From: Notamacropus eugenii
Lineage: Eukaryota > Chordata > Mammalia > Diprotodontia > Macropodidae
Length of the DNA: 64,000 bases
Direction of reading: 5' to 3'
Assembly (NCBI RefSeq): GCF_028372415.1
Contig: NC_092872.1
Location: 512,740,224 to 512,804,223 of the forward strand
Under the pieces are notes generated by a model, which did not search any database, was not told the DNA's origin, and worked only from the letters and a program-made list of their open reading frames with translations. The position numbers were made by a program, and so were the translations under genes. Shown in pieces: positions 43,751 to 53,039 of the stretch (the first letter of the stretch is position 1; the number at the start of each line of letters is the position of its first letter).

Positions 43751-43980
43751 CATTGGTGGCGCTGATTACCACATGTTTTAATCAGATTCCTTTCCCCATT
43801 GGTGGCGCTGATTACCACATGTTTTAATCAGATTCCTTTCCCCATTGGTGGCACTGATTACCACATGTTTTAATCAGATCCCTTTCCCCATTGGTGGCAC
43901 TGATTACCACATGTTTTAATCAGATCCCTTTCCCCATTGGTGGCGCTGATTACCACATGTTTTAATCAGATCCCTTTCCC
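43751..43980 (+). repeat. 46-bp minisatellite, five units
   Basis: Five units of exactly 46 bp start at 43751, 43797, 43843, 43889 and 43935. They differ at only two positions (gcG/gcA and atT/atC). Each unit contains a perfect 7-bp inverted repeat CTGATTA ... TAATCAG around a 10-nt loop, and a pyrimidine-rich cctttcccc. The array stops 39 bp before the second BCAS1 coding exon, so it occupies the region where the branch point would lie. Confidence 0.97.
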
Positions 43981-44019
43981 CAAGAAGGATGATTCACATT
44001 AGAGTGTTTGCTATTTCAG

Positions 44020-44098
44020 GTTGCTCCTGAATTGGGATGTATTCAAAACGGGCTGCCTGCCACAAAGTCAGTTCTCATTGTTCAAGAGAAGAATGATG
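44020..44098 (+). CDS. BCAS1: BCAS1 second coding exon
   Basis: Follows the acceptor ctatttcag and ends at a strong donor, GATG|gtatgt. It carries on the frame from the previous exon (phase 0 in, phase 1 out). It encodes 26 residues (VAPELGCIQNGLPATKS, then VLIVQEKND) plus the first base of a Gly/Val/Glu-type codon. Human BCAS1 at this place, as I remember it, reads ...ALNGVPVVVST... and ends 27 residues later at a split glycine codon. Length, phase and the NG-hydrophobic-P core therefore agree, while overall identity is low, as expected for this fast-evolving disordered protein. The intron between the two exons is 1183 bp. I could not find the next conserved human segment (the phenylalanine-rich serine/proline region) in the remaining 20 kb. 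Confidence 0.75.
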
Positions 44099-44295
44099 GT
44101 ATGTACACACATAGCCCTGGAATGGCAACTAACCCAATTTACCAGACAAGATGGAACAGAAGGACTTGTATTTGTGTTTACACGTACATCCACACATGTA
44201 GTTTAAAAACACCAAAATCTTACATTTGTTCCCATGACTATTTAAGCCTGAAAATTTAAAGTAGATAAATAGCTCGCACTCATCTACAAATTTTT

Positions 44296-44475
44296 TTATT
44301 CGTTCAGTCAATACACATTTATTAAGTACCTACCAGGAGAAACAAAAAAAAGGCAAAAGACAATCCCTGGCCTTAAGGAATACATAGTCTAATCAAGGAG
44401 ACAACATGCAAGCAAGTATGAACAAATAAATTATACGCAGTATAAAAAGGAAATCATTGACAGATGGAAGGTACT
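44296..44475 (-). mobile_element. L2 LINE 3' end, antisense
   Basis: tcagtcaatacacatttatt, ctggccttaaggaatacata, gtctaatcaaggagacaac. Confidence 0.75.
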
Positions 44476-44594
44476 AGATTTAAAAAGACTTTTTTCTTTC
44501 TCACAACAATTCTGCATAGATAGTAAATGTATTATTGTCTCCATTTTATAGATCAGGAACCTGAAACTCATGGGGACAACTAGTGCTAGATCTA

Positions 44595-44760
44595 TAACCA
44601 GGAGTTCAAATCCCAACTCAAATACTTACTAGCTGTGTGACCCTGAGTGGGTCACTTAAATCGCTATCTGCCTCAGTTTCCTCATTTGTAAAATAAGAAT
44701 AAGACACCTACCTTCCAGAGAAAGTTGATGTGAGGATAAAATAAGATAACTTTTATTAAT
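44595..44760 (+). mobile_element. MIR-type CORE-SINE
   Basis: ataaccaggagttcaaatcc, tactagctgtgtgaccctga, cagtttcctcatttgtaaaa. A short antisense MIR piece precedes it at 44490-44575. Confidence 0.8.
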
Positions 44761-45024
44761 ATATTTTGCAAATAAGTCTTAAATCACTATATAAGAGTTA
44801 GCTGTTATAGAGGTTAAATGACTTATCCAAGGTCATACATTTGGTAAATAGTAGAACTGGGATTTGCTTGCAGGTCCTTTAAGACCAAATCTTATACTCT
44901 TTCCATCACACTACCTTGCCTCAACATAGAAAGTTATTCATGTATTCTCAAAGGTGAGTTTGTTCAGTGCGGTGGAAGGTTTACCTCCCCACATTCTACT
45001 GTCATTGTAAGACTACAGGATCAG
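44707..45024 (+). repeat. Direct duplication, copy 2 (downstream of BCAS1 exons)
   Basis: tccagagaaagttgatgtga, gagttagctgttatagaggt, gcaggtcctttaagaccaaa, tctttccatcac, and after about 95 extra bases agactacaggatca. Matches copy 1, 2.5 kb upstream. Confidence 0.8.
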
Positions 45025-45089
45025 AGATAAAAGAGAAAATTCCCAAGTTCTAACCAAATTAGATTGGTTTTCTGTCAATCTAGAAGTTT

Positions 45090-45275
45090 CAATAAATGCA
45101 GCACAGAAAAGTGGAAAAGTGGAAAATCCAAAAGTGGATTTGAAGTCAGAGAAGGTAGGGTTAGACCCTCTGCTTTGCTCCCAGGCCATTTTTTGAGCTT
45201 CTGCACCAACTCTATGAAACAAGAGGCCTGGCCTGGATGACCTCTAAAAACCCTCCTGACTTTGGAGCAGTGATG
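45090..45275 (+). mobile_element. MIR3-type CORE-SINE, degenerate
   Basis: gtggatttgaagtcagagaa and ggcctggatgacctctaaaa. Confidence 0.55.
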
Positions 45276-45334
45276 CTTGATCTATAATCATCCACAATTC
45301 TATGTCACTTTCAATCTGCAAAATGCTCCCCTCA

Positions 45335-45710
45335 CAGCAATCATGCATATGTCTATGTATGTTGTGGATGCCCTTAGCACAGTGCCTGCAATATGTCTTT
45401 GTTGTTTAGTCATTTCAGTCATGCCTGACTCTTCATGACCCTATTTAGGGTTTTCTGGGCAAAGATACCGGAGTGGTTTGCATTTTCTTCTCTAGTTCAT
45501 TTTACAGATGAGGAAATTGAGGCAAGCAGGGTTAAGTGACTTGCCCAGGGTCACATAGCTAGTAAGTGTCTGAGGTGGCTGGATTTGAATTCAGGTCTAT
45601 CCTAACTCCAAGTCCAGCACTGTATGTACTGTGCCACCTAGCTATCCCCACCTGAAATATAATAAAAAGTTAATTTATGCTTTTTGATTGATTGACTGGC
45701 CTGTGTTTCT
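45335..45710 (+). mobile_element. L2 LINE 3' end, sense, split by MAR1
   Basis: ttagcacagtgcctgcaata before the insertion and aaaagttaatttatgctttt with ttgattgattgac after it rejoin into a normal L2 3' terminus. Confidence 0.75.
45395..45650 (-). mobile_element. MAR1-type marsupial SINE, antisense, complete
   Basis: gttgtttagtcatttcagtc, gaggaaattgaggcaagcag, gtgccacctagctatcccca. Target duplications CCTGCAATAT (45385-45394) and CCTGAAATAT (45651-45660). Confidence 0.93.
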
Positions 45711-45714
45711 GATA

Positions 45715-45830
45715 GAGCATGAGTTTACTTTCAGTAGGGATGCTTCCATGCTTTGTACTTGTATCCTCAGGGCCTAGCACAGTGCCTGGGACACGAATGG
45801 TGTTTAATATATTTGAGTGATTGATTTAAT
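45715..45830 (+). mobile_element. L2 LINE 3' end, sense
   Basis: gtatcctcagggcctagcac, agtgcctgggacacgaatgg, gagtgattgattt. Confidence 0.75.
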
Positions 45831-45837
45831 TTTAGAC

Positions 45838-46205
45838 TAGAGCTGTGATTTCATTGGGGCAGCTAGTGCTGCATTGGATAGAGTACTAGACCTAGAATCA
45901 GGAAGACGTCTTCCTGAGTTCAAATCCAGTCTCAGACATTTACTAGGTGTATGACCCTGAGCAACTCAAAGCGGTCACAAAGAGTCAGAGATGACTGAAC
46001 AAAACAAAATGATTTCATTAGTATAGAGAACTCCTACTGAGGAAATCCTCTACACCCATGCAAATTACCTCCTTTGCTATAACTTATAGCCTTAAAGAGA
46101 GCTTTCTGAGGCACCAAGAGGTTAAGGGACTTACTGAGGGCCATACAACTGGCATATGCCAGGTCTTCCTGATTCCAAGGGCAGGTCTCTGGCACATAGA
46201 TAGCA
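45838..46205 (-). mobile_element. Long marsupial CORE-SINE, antisense, split by MAR1
   Basis: After the insertion: tgatttcattagtatagaga, gaaatcctctacacccatgc, agaggttaagggacttactg, aggtcttcctgattccaagg. Confidence 0.7.
45856..46009 (+). mobile_element. MAR1-type marsupial SINE, internally deleted
   Basis: ggggcagctagtgctgcatt head, then a jump from gtatgaccctgagcaactca to gcggtcacaaagagtcagag. A perfect 10-bp duplication TGATTTCATT (45846-45855 and 46010-46019) shows the deletion did not affect the ends. Confidence 0.93.
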
Positions 46206-46439
46206 ATATATTATGGAGATCTGGAGCTTAACCAGGATCTTTTCTCAAATATTGTCCCAGTTTTGTCAACTGTGCTTAAAAAAATTGTTTATTTGAACCA
46301 TTAGCAAGTGATTGATCCCTAGTGGCATGTTCTTTGGCTCAATTTTTGGAACCTGAAAGAGGGAGAGCTTTGGACTCTATTGTTAAGAGTTTAATGCAGC
46401 TAGCATGCTGAGGACCTAATAAAGTTCCTCTTAAGTAGT

Positions 46440-46670
46440 GTAATACAGTAAAAAGAGGGCTGGCATCAGAGCCAAGAAGACCTGTATTCAAGTGCCCTCT
46501 CTGATACGTATTGATTGAGTGACCCTAGGCAAGTCACATATAGTTTCTCAGTGCTCCAGGAAGCTCTTAAAATCTCTCAAGTTATAGAGAAATGTGCTAC
46601 ATTGGTAGAGGAGGATTCCTCATGCAGATAATTTGTTATATTGGTGAAATCACAGGTACGGTCCCAATCC
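46440..46670 (+). mobile_element. Long marsupial CORE-SINE, sense
   Basis: ggctggcatcagagccaaga, gagtgaccctaggcaagtca, gctacattggtagaggagga, ttggtgaaatcacaggtac. Confidence 0.75.
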
Positions 46671-46774
46671 TGCCTTTCTGTATCTGAATCCTTTATCTCG
46701 TAACCTTTATCTAGTGATAAAGGTAGAGAATGTGTTATTGGGTGATATATTTAAGATTAGGACTAGGAAAACCT

Positions 46775-46920
46775 ATATCATATTGTTAGGTGTCTTGGGA
46801 AGGGGGAAAGGGAAGGAAAGGAGAGAGAAAAATTTGGAACTCAAAATCTTACAAAAAAGAATGTTAAAAACTGTCTTTACATGTAATTGGAAAAAATACT
46901 ATTAAGTGCAAAAAAAAAAT
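46775..46920 (+). mobile_element. L1 3' end, sense
   Basis: ttaggtgtcttgggaagggg, atttggaactcaaaatctta, tttacatgtaattggaaaaa and a terminal A-run match the terminal part of marsupial L1 3' UTRs. Confidence 0.65.
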
Positions 46921-46924
46921 TAGG

Positions 46925-47190
46925 GCTACGTTAGGAGCAAGAGTTTTCAATCCTCCCAAGTTAATTACTAAAGACTGAGAAGCATATATAAGTGTCATGG
47001 GTAGAGAAGACTTAAGTCAGCCCAGGTGTGGGACTGCAGAGTGAAGGAGGCCTCTTGCCTTCCTGTTTTTTGCTGACTGAGTCACAAGCCTGATTCACTC
47101 CTCCCTGGTGAACCTGTTACTTTTCAAAGCTCCTCTGTTCCTATCTCACCCAGATCCTTCGCTGTGGGCTTCCCTGAGAGGTAAGGATTA
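46925..47190 (+). promoter_or_regulatory. Possible promoter-like segment (LTR or alternative first exon)
   Basis: TATATAAG at 46985-46992, an AP-1-like TGAGTCA at about 47078-47084, and a donor-like GAGAG|gtaagg near 47180 fall in order within 260 repeat-free bp. Could be a decayed solo LTR or chance. Confidence 0.2.
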
Positions 47191-48050
47191 GATCATTTCT
47201 TTCATTCTTACCTCTTTCTTTGCTTAACACTGACAAAAGTCCAGCCCCTCAGATATTTGAAGGAGATTCAAGAGAATATTGATAGTACACCAACAGATAA
47301 AAAAATTCACAGATCCCAACATTTGATCCTGATTTTCAAAACCAGCTTAGAAATATTTGGTCCGCTCTCCTTTTCTCCTTCCTGCTTAAATTTATTTTGT
47401 ATAGATTTGGCCTTGATAGTGACTATCAGTTAAAGGCTCATTTCTGTGGATTTGACCAGCTCTGGCCCACTACTCTTCACCTCCCAAAGCTGATATTTCT
47501 GCCCTCCACATGGCTTATAGAGATCTAGGACTAAAGCAGAGTCTTATCTCATAAGTGATCCCAGTTTTGTCAACCCAAAATGCTTTCCCCTTAACCCACT
47601 AGCAAAGACCTGGTAAAGTCTACCCTGCCCAGTAAAATAGATCTCCTCCTAATCTAGGCCTCCAAATTACCAGCCCCTATGGTTACAGGTCTTAGCACTT
47701 CCCATCCCCCACTGGTCCTCTCCATATTCTGGGCTCTTCACCCTATCTCTGTTCTAACTGGTTCTCTGAAGCATATTTTCTGAGCTGGAGTTTTTGGCAA
47801 CTTTCAACCTTTATGGAAAAATTATGTCTTGGATTTAAATCATATGGGCCCTGGATTCATGACTTTACCCTATAGATTTTTGTGGCTGTCTATCTTGGTT
47901 CTCTACCTCTGAAATGGCCCCTATTTCCTCACTTGTGGATGAGCTGAAGTGACAAAAATAACTGAGGGCCAAGAAAGCACAGAGCTCTAAACATAGTAAG
48001 GGTTTAATGTATATTTGAGGGGTTGAATAAATACTGGATACTTTTCCTCT
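47191..48050. other. No recognisable gene
   Basis: Unassigned. A segment at 47515-47650 shares cccagttttgtcaac and flanking words with 46215-46330, suggesting an unnamed dispersed repeat. Confidence 0.35.
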
Positions 48051-48056
48051 GGCACC

Positions 48057-48285
48057 TAGGCAGCTAGGTGGTGCAGTGAAAAGAAAGCAGGGTTCAAATT
48101 CAGCCTCAGACACTACTGTGCACTCTAGGCAAGTCACAATCTCTGTTGACCTCAGTTTCCTCACCTGTAAAATGGGGATAATAGCACCTACCTCCCAGGG
48201 TTGCTATGAGGATCAAATGAGATAATATTTGTAAAACACTTAGCATAGTACCTGGCACATAGTAGGCACTTAACAAATCCTTCCT
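48057..48285 (+). mobile_element. Marsupial CORE-SINE with L2-like tail, complete
   Basis: aggcagctaggtggtgcagt, tcagtttcctcacctgtaaa, caaatgagataatatttgta, cctggcacatagtaggcact. Confidence 0.92.
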
Positions 48286-48415
48286 TTTTCCCTTCCTCTC
48301 CCACCCTCCCTCCTTCCTTCTTTCTTTCCTTCATTTTTTCTTCTGTTCCTTCCTTTCCTCCTTCCTTCCCTCCCTCACATTCTTCCTGTTTTCTTTTCTC
48401 CTCTTTCTATCCTCC
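48284..48415. repeat. CT-rich (TTCC)n-like tract
   Basis: Imperfect pyrimidine tract trailing the SINE. Confidence 0.85.
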
Positions 48416-48489
48416 TAAGGATCCAGTTATTTCTCTACCTTAAGATCAAGAGTTCTATTTAAAGTAATTCCACTTTACTTGGGTCCAAC

Positions 48490-48605
48490 TTTATTACTCT
48501 TGATCTAAAAGCTCTGGTGGTCCACTATTACCTCTAGAAGAAAATACAAACTCCTCCATTTGGCCTTTTAAGCCTTTTATACCCTGGTTTCAGACTAGTG
48601 GGTCC
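48490..48605 (+). mobile_element. L2 LINE fragment, sense
   Basis: acctctagaagaaaatacaa, actcctccatttggcctttt, aagccttttataccctgg. Confidence 0.65.
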
Positions 48606-48739
48606 TGAAGACTAAATTGATGCAGTCGTAACAATAACATTTCCCATTCACTACTGCCTTCAACCCCTCTGCCAGCAATTGAACAAGGTCATCTCACTGT
48701 ACCCTTGGGCAGAGGTGCTACAGGGAATTTCTTAAAAAA

Positions 48740-49015
48740 TTAACAACCACAAAAACAATTTATTTTTGTAGCTTGCCACATTCTTTATATCTTTAGTTTG
48801 CCACATTCTTTATATCTTTCTTTATATTTGTCATCGGATTTGGTCCTCAAAACAGTGCTTCACGATGGGCACTATGGATGTTCGTGTCCTCATTTTACAG
48901 ATAAGGAAACCAAGACTCAGAGGCATTAAGTGACCCCATGGCCACACAGTTATTAAATGTCAGAAGGCAAATTTGAACCCAAGCCTTCATGATAAATCCA
49001 GCAACTATCTACTGC
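48740..49015 (-). mobile_element. MIR-type CORE-SINE, antisense
   Basis: cctcattttacagataagga, aggcattaagtgaccccatg, aatttgaacccaagccttca. A 24-bp word gtttgccacattctttatat(cttt) is tandemly repeated at about 48770-48820. Confidence 0.8.
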
Positions 49016-49184
49016 ACACATTAGGCTCAAAACATCTCTAAATGAAGTTGGTAGGTAATCAATCATTCAATCAACCAGCAAACATTTATCAAGAGTCCAC
49101 TCCATATGAGGCACTGGGGATACAAAGACAAAATTGAAACAATTCCTGACTTCAAATAGCTTATATTTAATCAGGGAAAAGATA

Positions 49185-49275
49185 TGTGTATGTGTTCATG
49201 TATCAATACCAAAATATGTATGTATGTATATCCATACCAAAATGTGTATGTGTGTGGTGTGGTGTGTGGTGTGCA
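49185..49275. repeat. TG/ATGTG-rich microsatellite
   Basis: atgtgtatgtgttcatgtat, atgtgtatgtgtgtggtgtg. Confidence 0.8.
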
Positions 49276-50193
49276 TGCAAGTATAAAGTAATTTGGGGAA
49301 GGGGAAGGGAAAGTGGAGAGTAACAGCTAGGAGGATTGGGAAGGGCCTAGTGAAAGCTGTGGCACTTGAGCTGAGCTCTAGGCAGCAGGCAGCAGGAGAT
49401 GGGGGTATAAAGGGAAGTCATTCTAGCCATGGACAATAACCAGTGCAAAAACACAGAAGGGAAATGGCAAATTGAGTGTTTGGAGCAACAAGGAGGCTGG
49501 TTTGGCTGAAATGTAGAGTCCATAAAAGGGAGTAATATGTAGTTAACCTAGAAAGTTAGTCTGAAGCCAGGGTATAAAAGGCTTAAAAGGCCAAATGGAA
49601 GAGTTTGTACTTTATTCTAGAGGCAATAGTGGACCGCCAGAGCTTTTTGATCAAGAGAGTAATGAAGTCAGACCCAAGTTTTAGGAAAATTGTTTTGGCA
49701 ACTATGTGGAAAATGGATCAGAAGGAGAAGAGATTAAAGGCAGGAAAACTAGCAGGCTGTTATTGTAGTCTGAGAGAGGATGTGTGGACATGAAATATGG
49801 TCATTACCATCTTATGAATGAAGAGAAGGGGATGGATGGAATAGATGTTGTGGAGATAATCATTAAAATTCGAAAAATGAATTCATGAAGGAGAATGAAG
49901 AGTTGAAACGGTACAGCTGAATGACTGGAATGATGTAAGTCATCAATGGAAATAGTGATTTAAAAAAAAAGTAGTAGTTTTGGGAATAAAGAAAATGAAT
50001 TCTGTTTTTGAACACCTTGAGTTTGAGGTGCCTGTGGGACAGCTAATGGGAAACATCTAAAGCAGTTAGATATGGGAGTGGCATTCTAGAGAGAGAGTAG
50101 GGATAATTAAATCCTTGGAAGATAAGAGAAAGTGTAGAGAGAAAAAAGAAGCGGCCCGCAACAGAGTTTTGAGGTAGATCCACAGATGAAAAT

Positions 50194-50428
50194 GTTGTTA
50201 TTCAGTTGTATTCAATTTTTCATGACCATACTGTGGACCACACTGTCCATGAGATGTTTTTAGCAAAGATACTGGAGTGGTTTGCCATTTCCTTATCTAG
50301 TGGATTAAGGCAAACGAAGGCTAAGCCCAGGATCACACATAGCTAGTAGGTGTCTGAGGTCAGATTCAAACTCAGGTCTTCTTGACTCCAGGCATAGCAC
50401 TCCATCCAGTGAGCCACCTAGTTGCCTC
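50194..50428 (-). mobile_element. MAR1-type marsupial SINE, antisense, nested in L2
   Basis: gttgttattcagttgtattc, gatactggagtggtttgcca, ccagtgagccacctagttgc. Near-matching cacagatga (50181-50189) and cacagcagatga (50429-50440) flank it. Confidence 0.85.
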
Positions 50429-51314
50429 CACAGCAGATGATAGGACATGAATTTTAAATGTTGCCAATAGGTCAAGATGAGAAGGTTTAAAGAAATAGCC
50501 ACTGGACACATCAATTAAGAGATTATTGACAACTTTGGAGAGAGCAGTTACAGATGAGTGATAAGGTCAAAAACCATATTGTAAGGGACTAAGAAGCAAG
50601 TGAAGGGAGAAAAAAATGAAAGCAATCAGTAAAGATAACTTTCCTCTCAGAATCTGACTGTGAAAAGGAGGGATGATATAGGAAAATAATTCAAAAAGAT
50701 AGTAGAGTCAAAGGAAGGTTCTGTTAGTTTGTTTAATAGATGAGTAGATCCAGGTATGTCTGTATGCAGCAGGAAGGAGCCAAAACTGGAGAGAAAATAA
50801 GGAGAAAAGGAATATAGTTGAGAGGCCAATCTGCCAAATGAGAAGGCCATGGATGGCATCAAAAGGATGAGTAAAGGGGTCTTGGTGAGGAGATTGCCAC
50901 TTCTTTATCTGATACTGGAGTAAAGGAGGAGAGAGAAACTGAGGGGTGGTAATGAGAGGCTTTGAGATGCAGAGGAGAGAAAAGAGCTAGTGGCAAATGG
51001 CTTCTATTTGCTCCTTGAGGTCAGAAGTAAATTGCACTGTTGAGAGGAAGTAAAATAATATGAGAGGTTTGAGAAGAGAAGCAAAGGTTTTGAACATTCA
51101 TTGTGGGCAATGCAAAAGAATCAGTTAGGATTAGGGGTAGGACATCTGAGGGAATATCAATATATTAATTGAAATCCACACCAGCATATGGCAAGGGTTC
51201 ATATTTTAATTCTAAAATTTCATATTTTAATTCAAATTTTAAATCCCATCATGAATGTGTTATTTCCTGAAACAACCCATATTGGCTCATAGCGGTTGTT
51301 TCTTTCTGCACCAG

Positions 51315-51425
51315 TCATCAGAACAAGATGGTCTGGAGAAGCTGCTAGAAGGCCTGCCAGAATTTGAATTCACAAGAATCATTCAAATGGCTACCAATAC
51401 AGCAGGAAAGGGAAAGAAAGACTAA
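51315..51425 (+). other. Candidate alternative or poison exon of BCAS1
   Basis: A pyrimidine tract (gttgtttctttctgcaccag) precedes two AG acceptors, at 51313-51314 and 51320-51321. Joined at the second, the split codon left by the 44020-44098 exon becomes GAA. The frame then runs 33 codons (QDGLEKLLEGLPEFEF, then TRIIQMATNTAGKGKKD) to TAA at 51423-51425. It would yield a short BCAS1 form. A donor-like caagtatat follows at 51431. I recognise no homology to known BCAS1, and the open length is not remarkable by itself. Confidence 0.25.
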
Positions 51426-51464
51426 TTGAGACAAGTATATATCGGCAAAAAATACTCTGGAGTG

Positions 51465-51590
51465 TCTGGGTCAATCAGTAAATGCTTTTGAGGGCCTCCT
51501 TATAACCAAGGTGTTCTGGAAGACACAGGAGCATAAGATAGAGGCTTTGTCCTCAAGAAACTTCTAGTCCAGCAGATCCTTGGCATTTGT
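51465..51590 (-). mobile_element. L2 LINE 3' end, antisense
   Basis: tcaatcagtaaatgcttttg, ctttgtcctcaagaaacttc. Confidence 0.6.
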
Positions 51591-52590
51591 ATCATGAAAT
51601 TTCCTATAAAACTACTTGATAATATGTTCTTTGGCATTCTACTTACTTTGAATAGACTCCAAGACAAACATATCTTATAGCCAAGTCTATGGTGAACAGT
51701 TTGAGGTCAAGCAAGGTCATAGTGAATTTTTTCATTTTTAAAACAATCTGTCAAAAGGGCTCAGCATTACTTTGGAAATATTCCAGACAACATTTTTAGA
51801 CGCACCTTCTTTTCCTTGTTCATCATCTTTTAAAGCTTCAAATCCTGTAATGAGTCCTATTTGGTAACAATACTGCAGGTGGTTTTGAATATTTTAAGCA
51901 AGTGAAGATGTTAAATAATGATTTTTAAAAGAATCATATTACTTATTTGCATATAAATTTGCTTTGAGAAAAATGATGATTAATTTCTACCAGGTGTAGG
52001 AAACTAAGCTATAAAATTAGTTTAGAATTTGATATCAAATATATTTAATGTCCTGTGAAAATTAACCACTGAGCTAACTAGTGAAATTTTTTAATATATT
52101 TCCTAAATGAGTATTACATGTACCATGATTCTTAATAAACCCTACTACTGACTTCCATAGAACTCCACATGGTCTGCGAAAAGAAAGTAATATACCCTAA
52201 AATGGCACCTTCTTAAAGCTTTTGCTCAGGCAAAGTAAAGGCAGGTAATATAAAAATACAATAATAGCAGATCTTTAATCTCATACGAAGTTACTCTTTT
52301 ATAGGCTAAATGCCATATTACAATGGAAATCTCAGTATAACAAAATGTTTCCAAAGTCCTAGACTATCCTCGCAAAGAGTTCAGTACAACAAAATGCCAA
52401 CATAACCAAAGAATTCAAACATTTACTTGGAGTACATTGTCAGAAAATTTAGCCAAAAAAAGCCACAAAGAAAAGTGAAAGAGATGTGAACATGGTAGAA
52501 GGAGAAGTATATGTACTTAGTGCAGAAAATATAAAAGATCCCAAGTTGTAATTTCATGTCTATATTTTTTTTAAAGAATCATCATTGATT
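51591..52590. other. No recognisable feature
   Basis: AT-rich unassigned intronic sequence. Confidence 0.4.
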
Positions 52591-52675
52591 GTCTATTGCA
52601 ATACCCTACGTGTCATTTATGCTGCAAAAGCTAGGAACTCAGTCCCTAGGAATTTACAATCTGAGAGGATGGGGT
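52591..52675 (-). mobile_element. L2 LINE 3' fragment, antisense, very degenerate
   Basis: aaagctaggaactcagtccc, taggaatttacaatctgaga. Confidence 0.45.
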
Positions 52676-52765
52676 TTTCTTGTTTGTTTGTTCATTTGTT
52701 TGTTTTGTTTGGGTTTGAGTTTTTGTTTCAGTTTGGTTTTCTTTATTTTTGTTTTTACTTCTCCT
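52676..52765. repeat. (TTTG)n-like tract
   Basis: Imperfect tttg tetranucleotides. Confidence 0.8.
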
Positions 52766-52804
52766 TGTTCTTCTCTGATGCATTTATGGTCATTCATTTG
52801 TTGG

Positions 52805-53015
52805 TCCATGGGATCAAGAGTTGGAAGGTACTGTGAAGATCATCTACTGCAACCTGATCATATTACAGAGGAGAAACTGAGGGCTAAGGAAGGAAAGTGA
52901 TTTACCCAGAGTCGTATATGTCGCACAGCCAAGTACAAGTAGCACAAGGAAATGTAGCAAGGCCAGCAACAAAGTCCTCTGATTCCAAAGTCAGTGCTGT
53001 TCCTACTATAGTATG
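52805..53015 (-). mobile_element. MIR3-type CORE-SINE, antisense
   Basis: agttggaaggtactgtgaag, atcatctactgcaacctgat, gaaagtgatttacccagagt. Confidence 0.75.
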
Positions 53016-53039
53016 CATCCTTCCAATTTCTCCCTCATA

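Larger units (their letters stand above)
49060..51200 (-). mobile_element. Long L2-type LINE remnant, antisense
   Basis: Starts with the complement of the L2 3' end (aaccagcaaacatttatcaa, aaattgaaacaattcctgac). It runs through ctagaggcaatagtggaccg, gaattctgtttttgaacacc, cctgtgggacagctaatggg, gactttggagagagcagtt and gatgatataggaaaataatt (reverse transcriptase part). It then reaches ggaatatcaatatattaatt and gaaatccacaccagca (endonuclease part). The order matches the antisense L2 at 27.2-31.0 kb. All reading frames are destroyed. Confidence 0.75.

Noticed and set aside
43751-43980. CRISPR-like array
   Set aside because: The units are contiguous 46-mers without variable spacers, in a mammalian intron. 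This is a minisatellite.
46205-47650. A complete endogenous retrovirus
   Set aside because: No gag, pol or env-like coding sequence, no primer-binding site and no clear LTR ends were visible.
51315-51425. Confident third BCAS1 coding exon
   Set aside because: It fits the reading phase at one acceptor, but I see no similarity to the human protein that follows and it ends in a stop, so it stays a candidate only.
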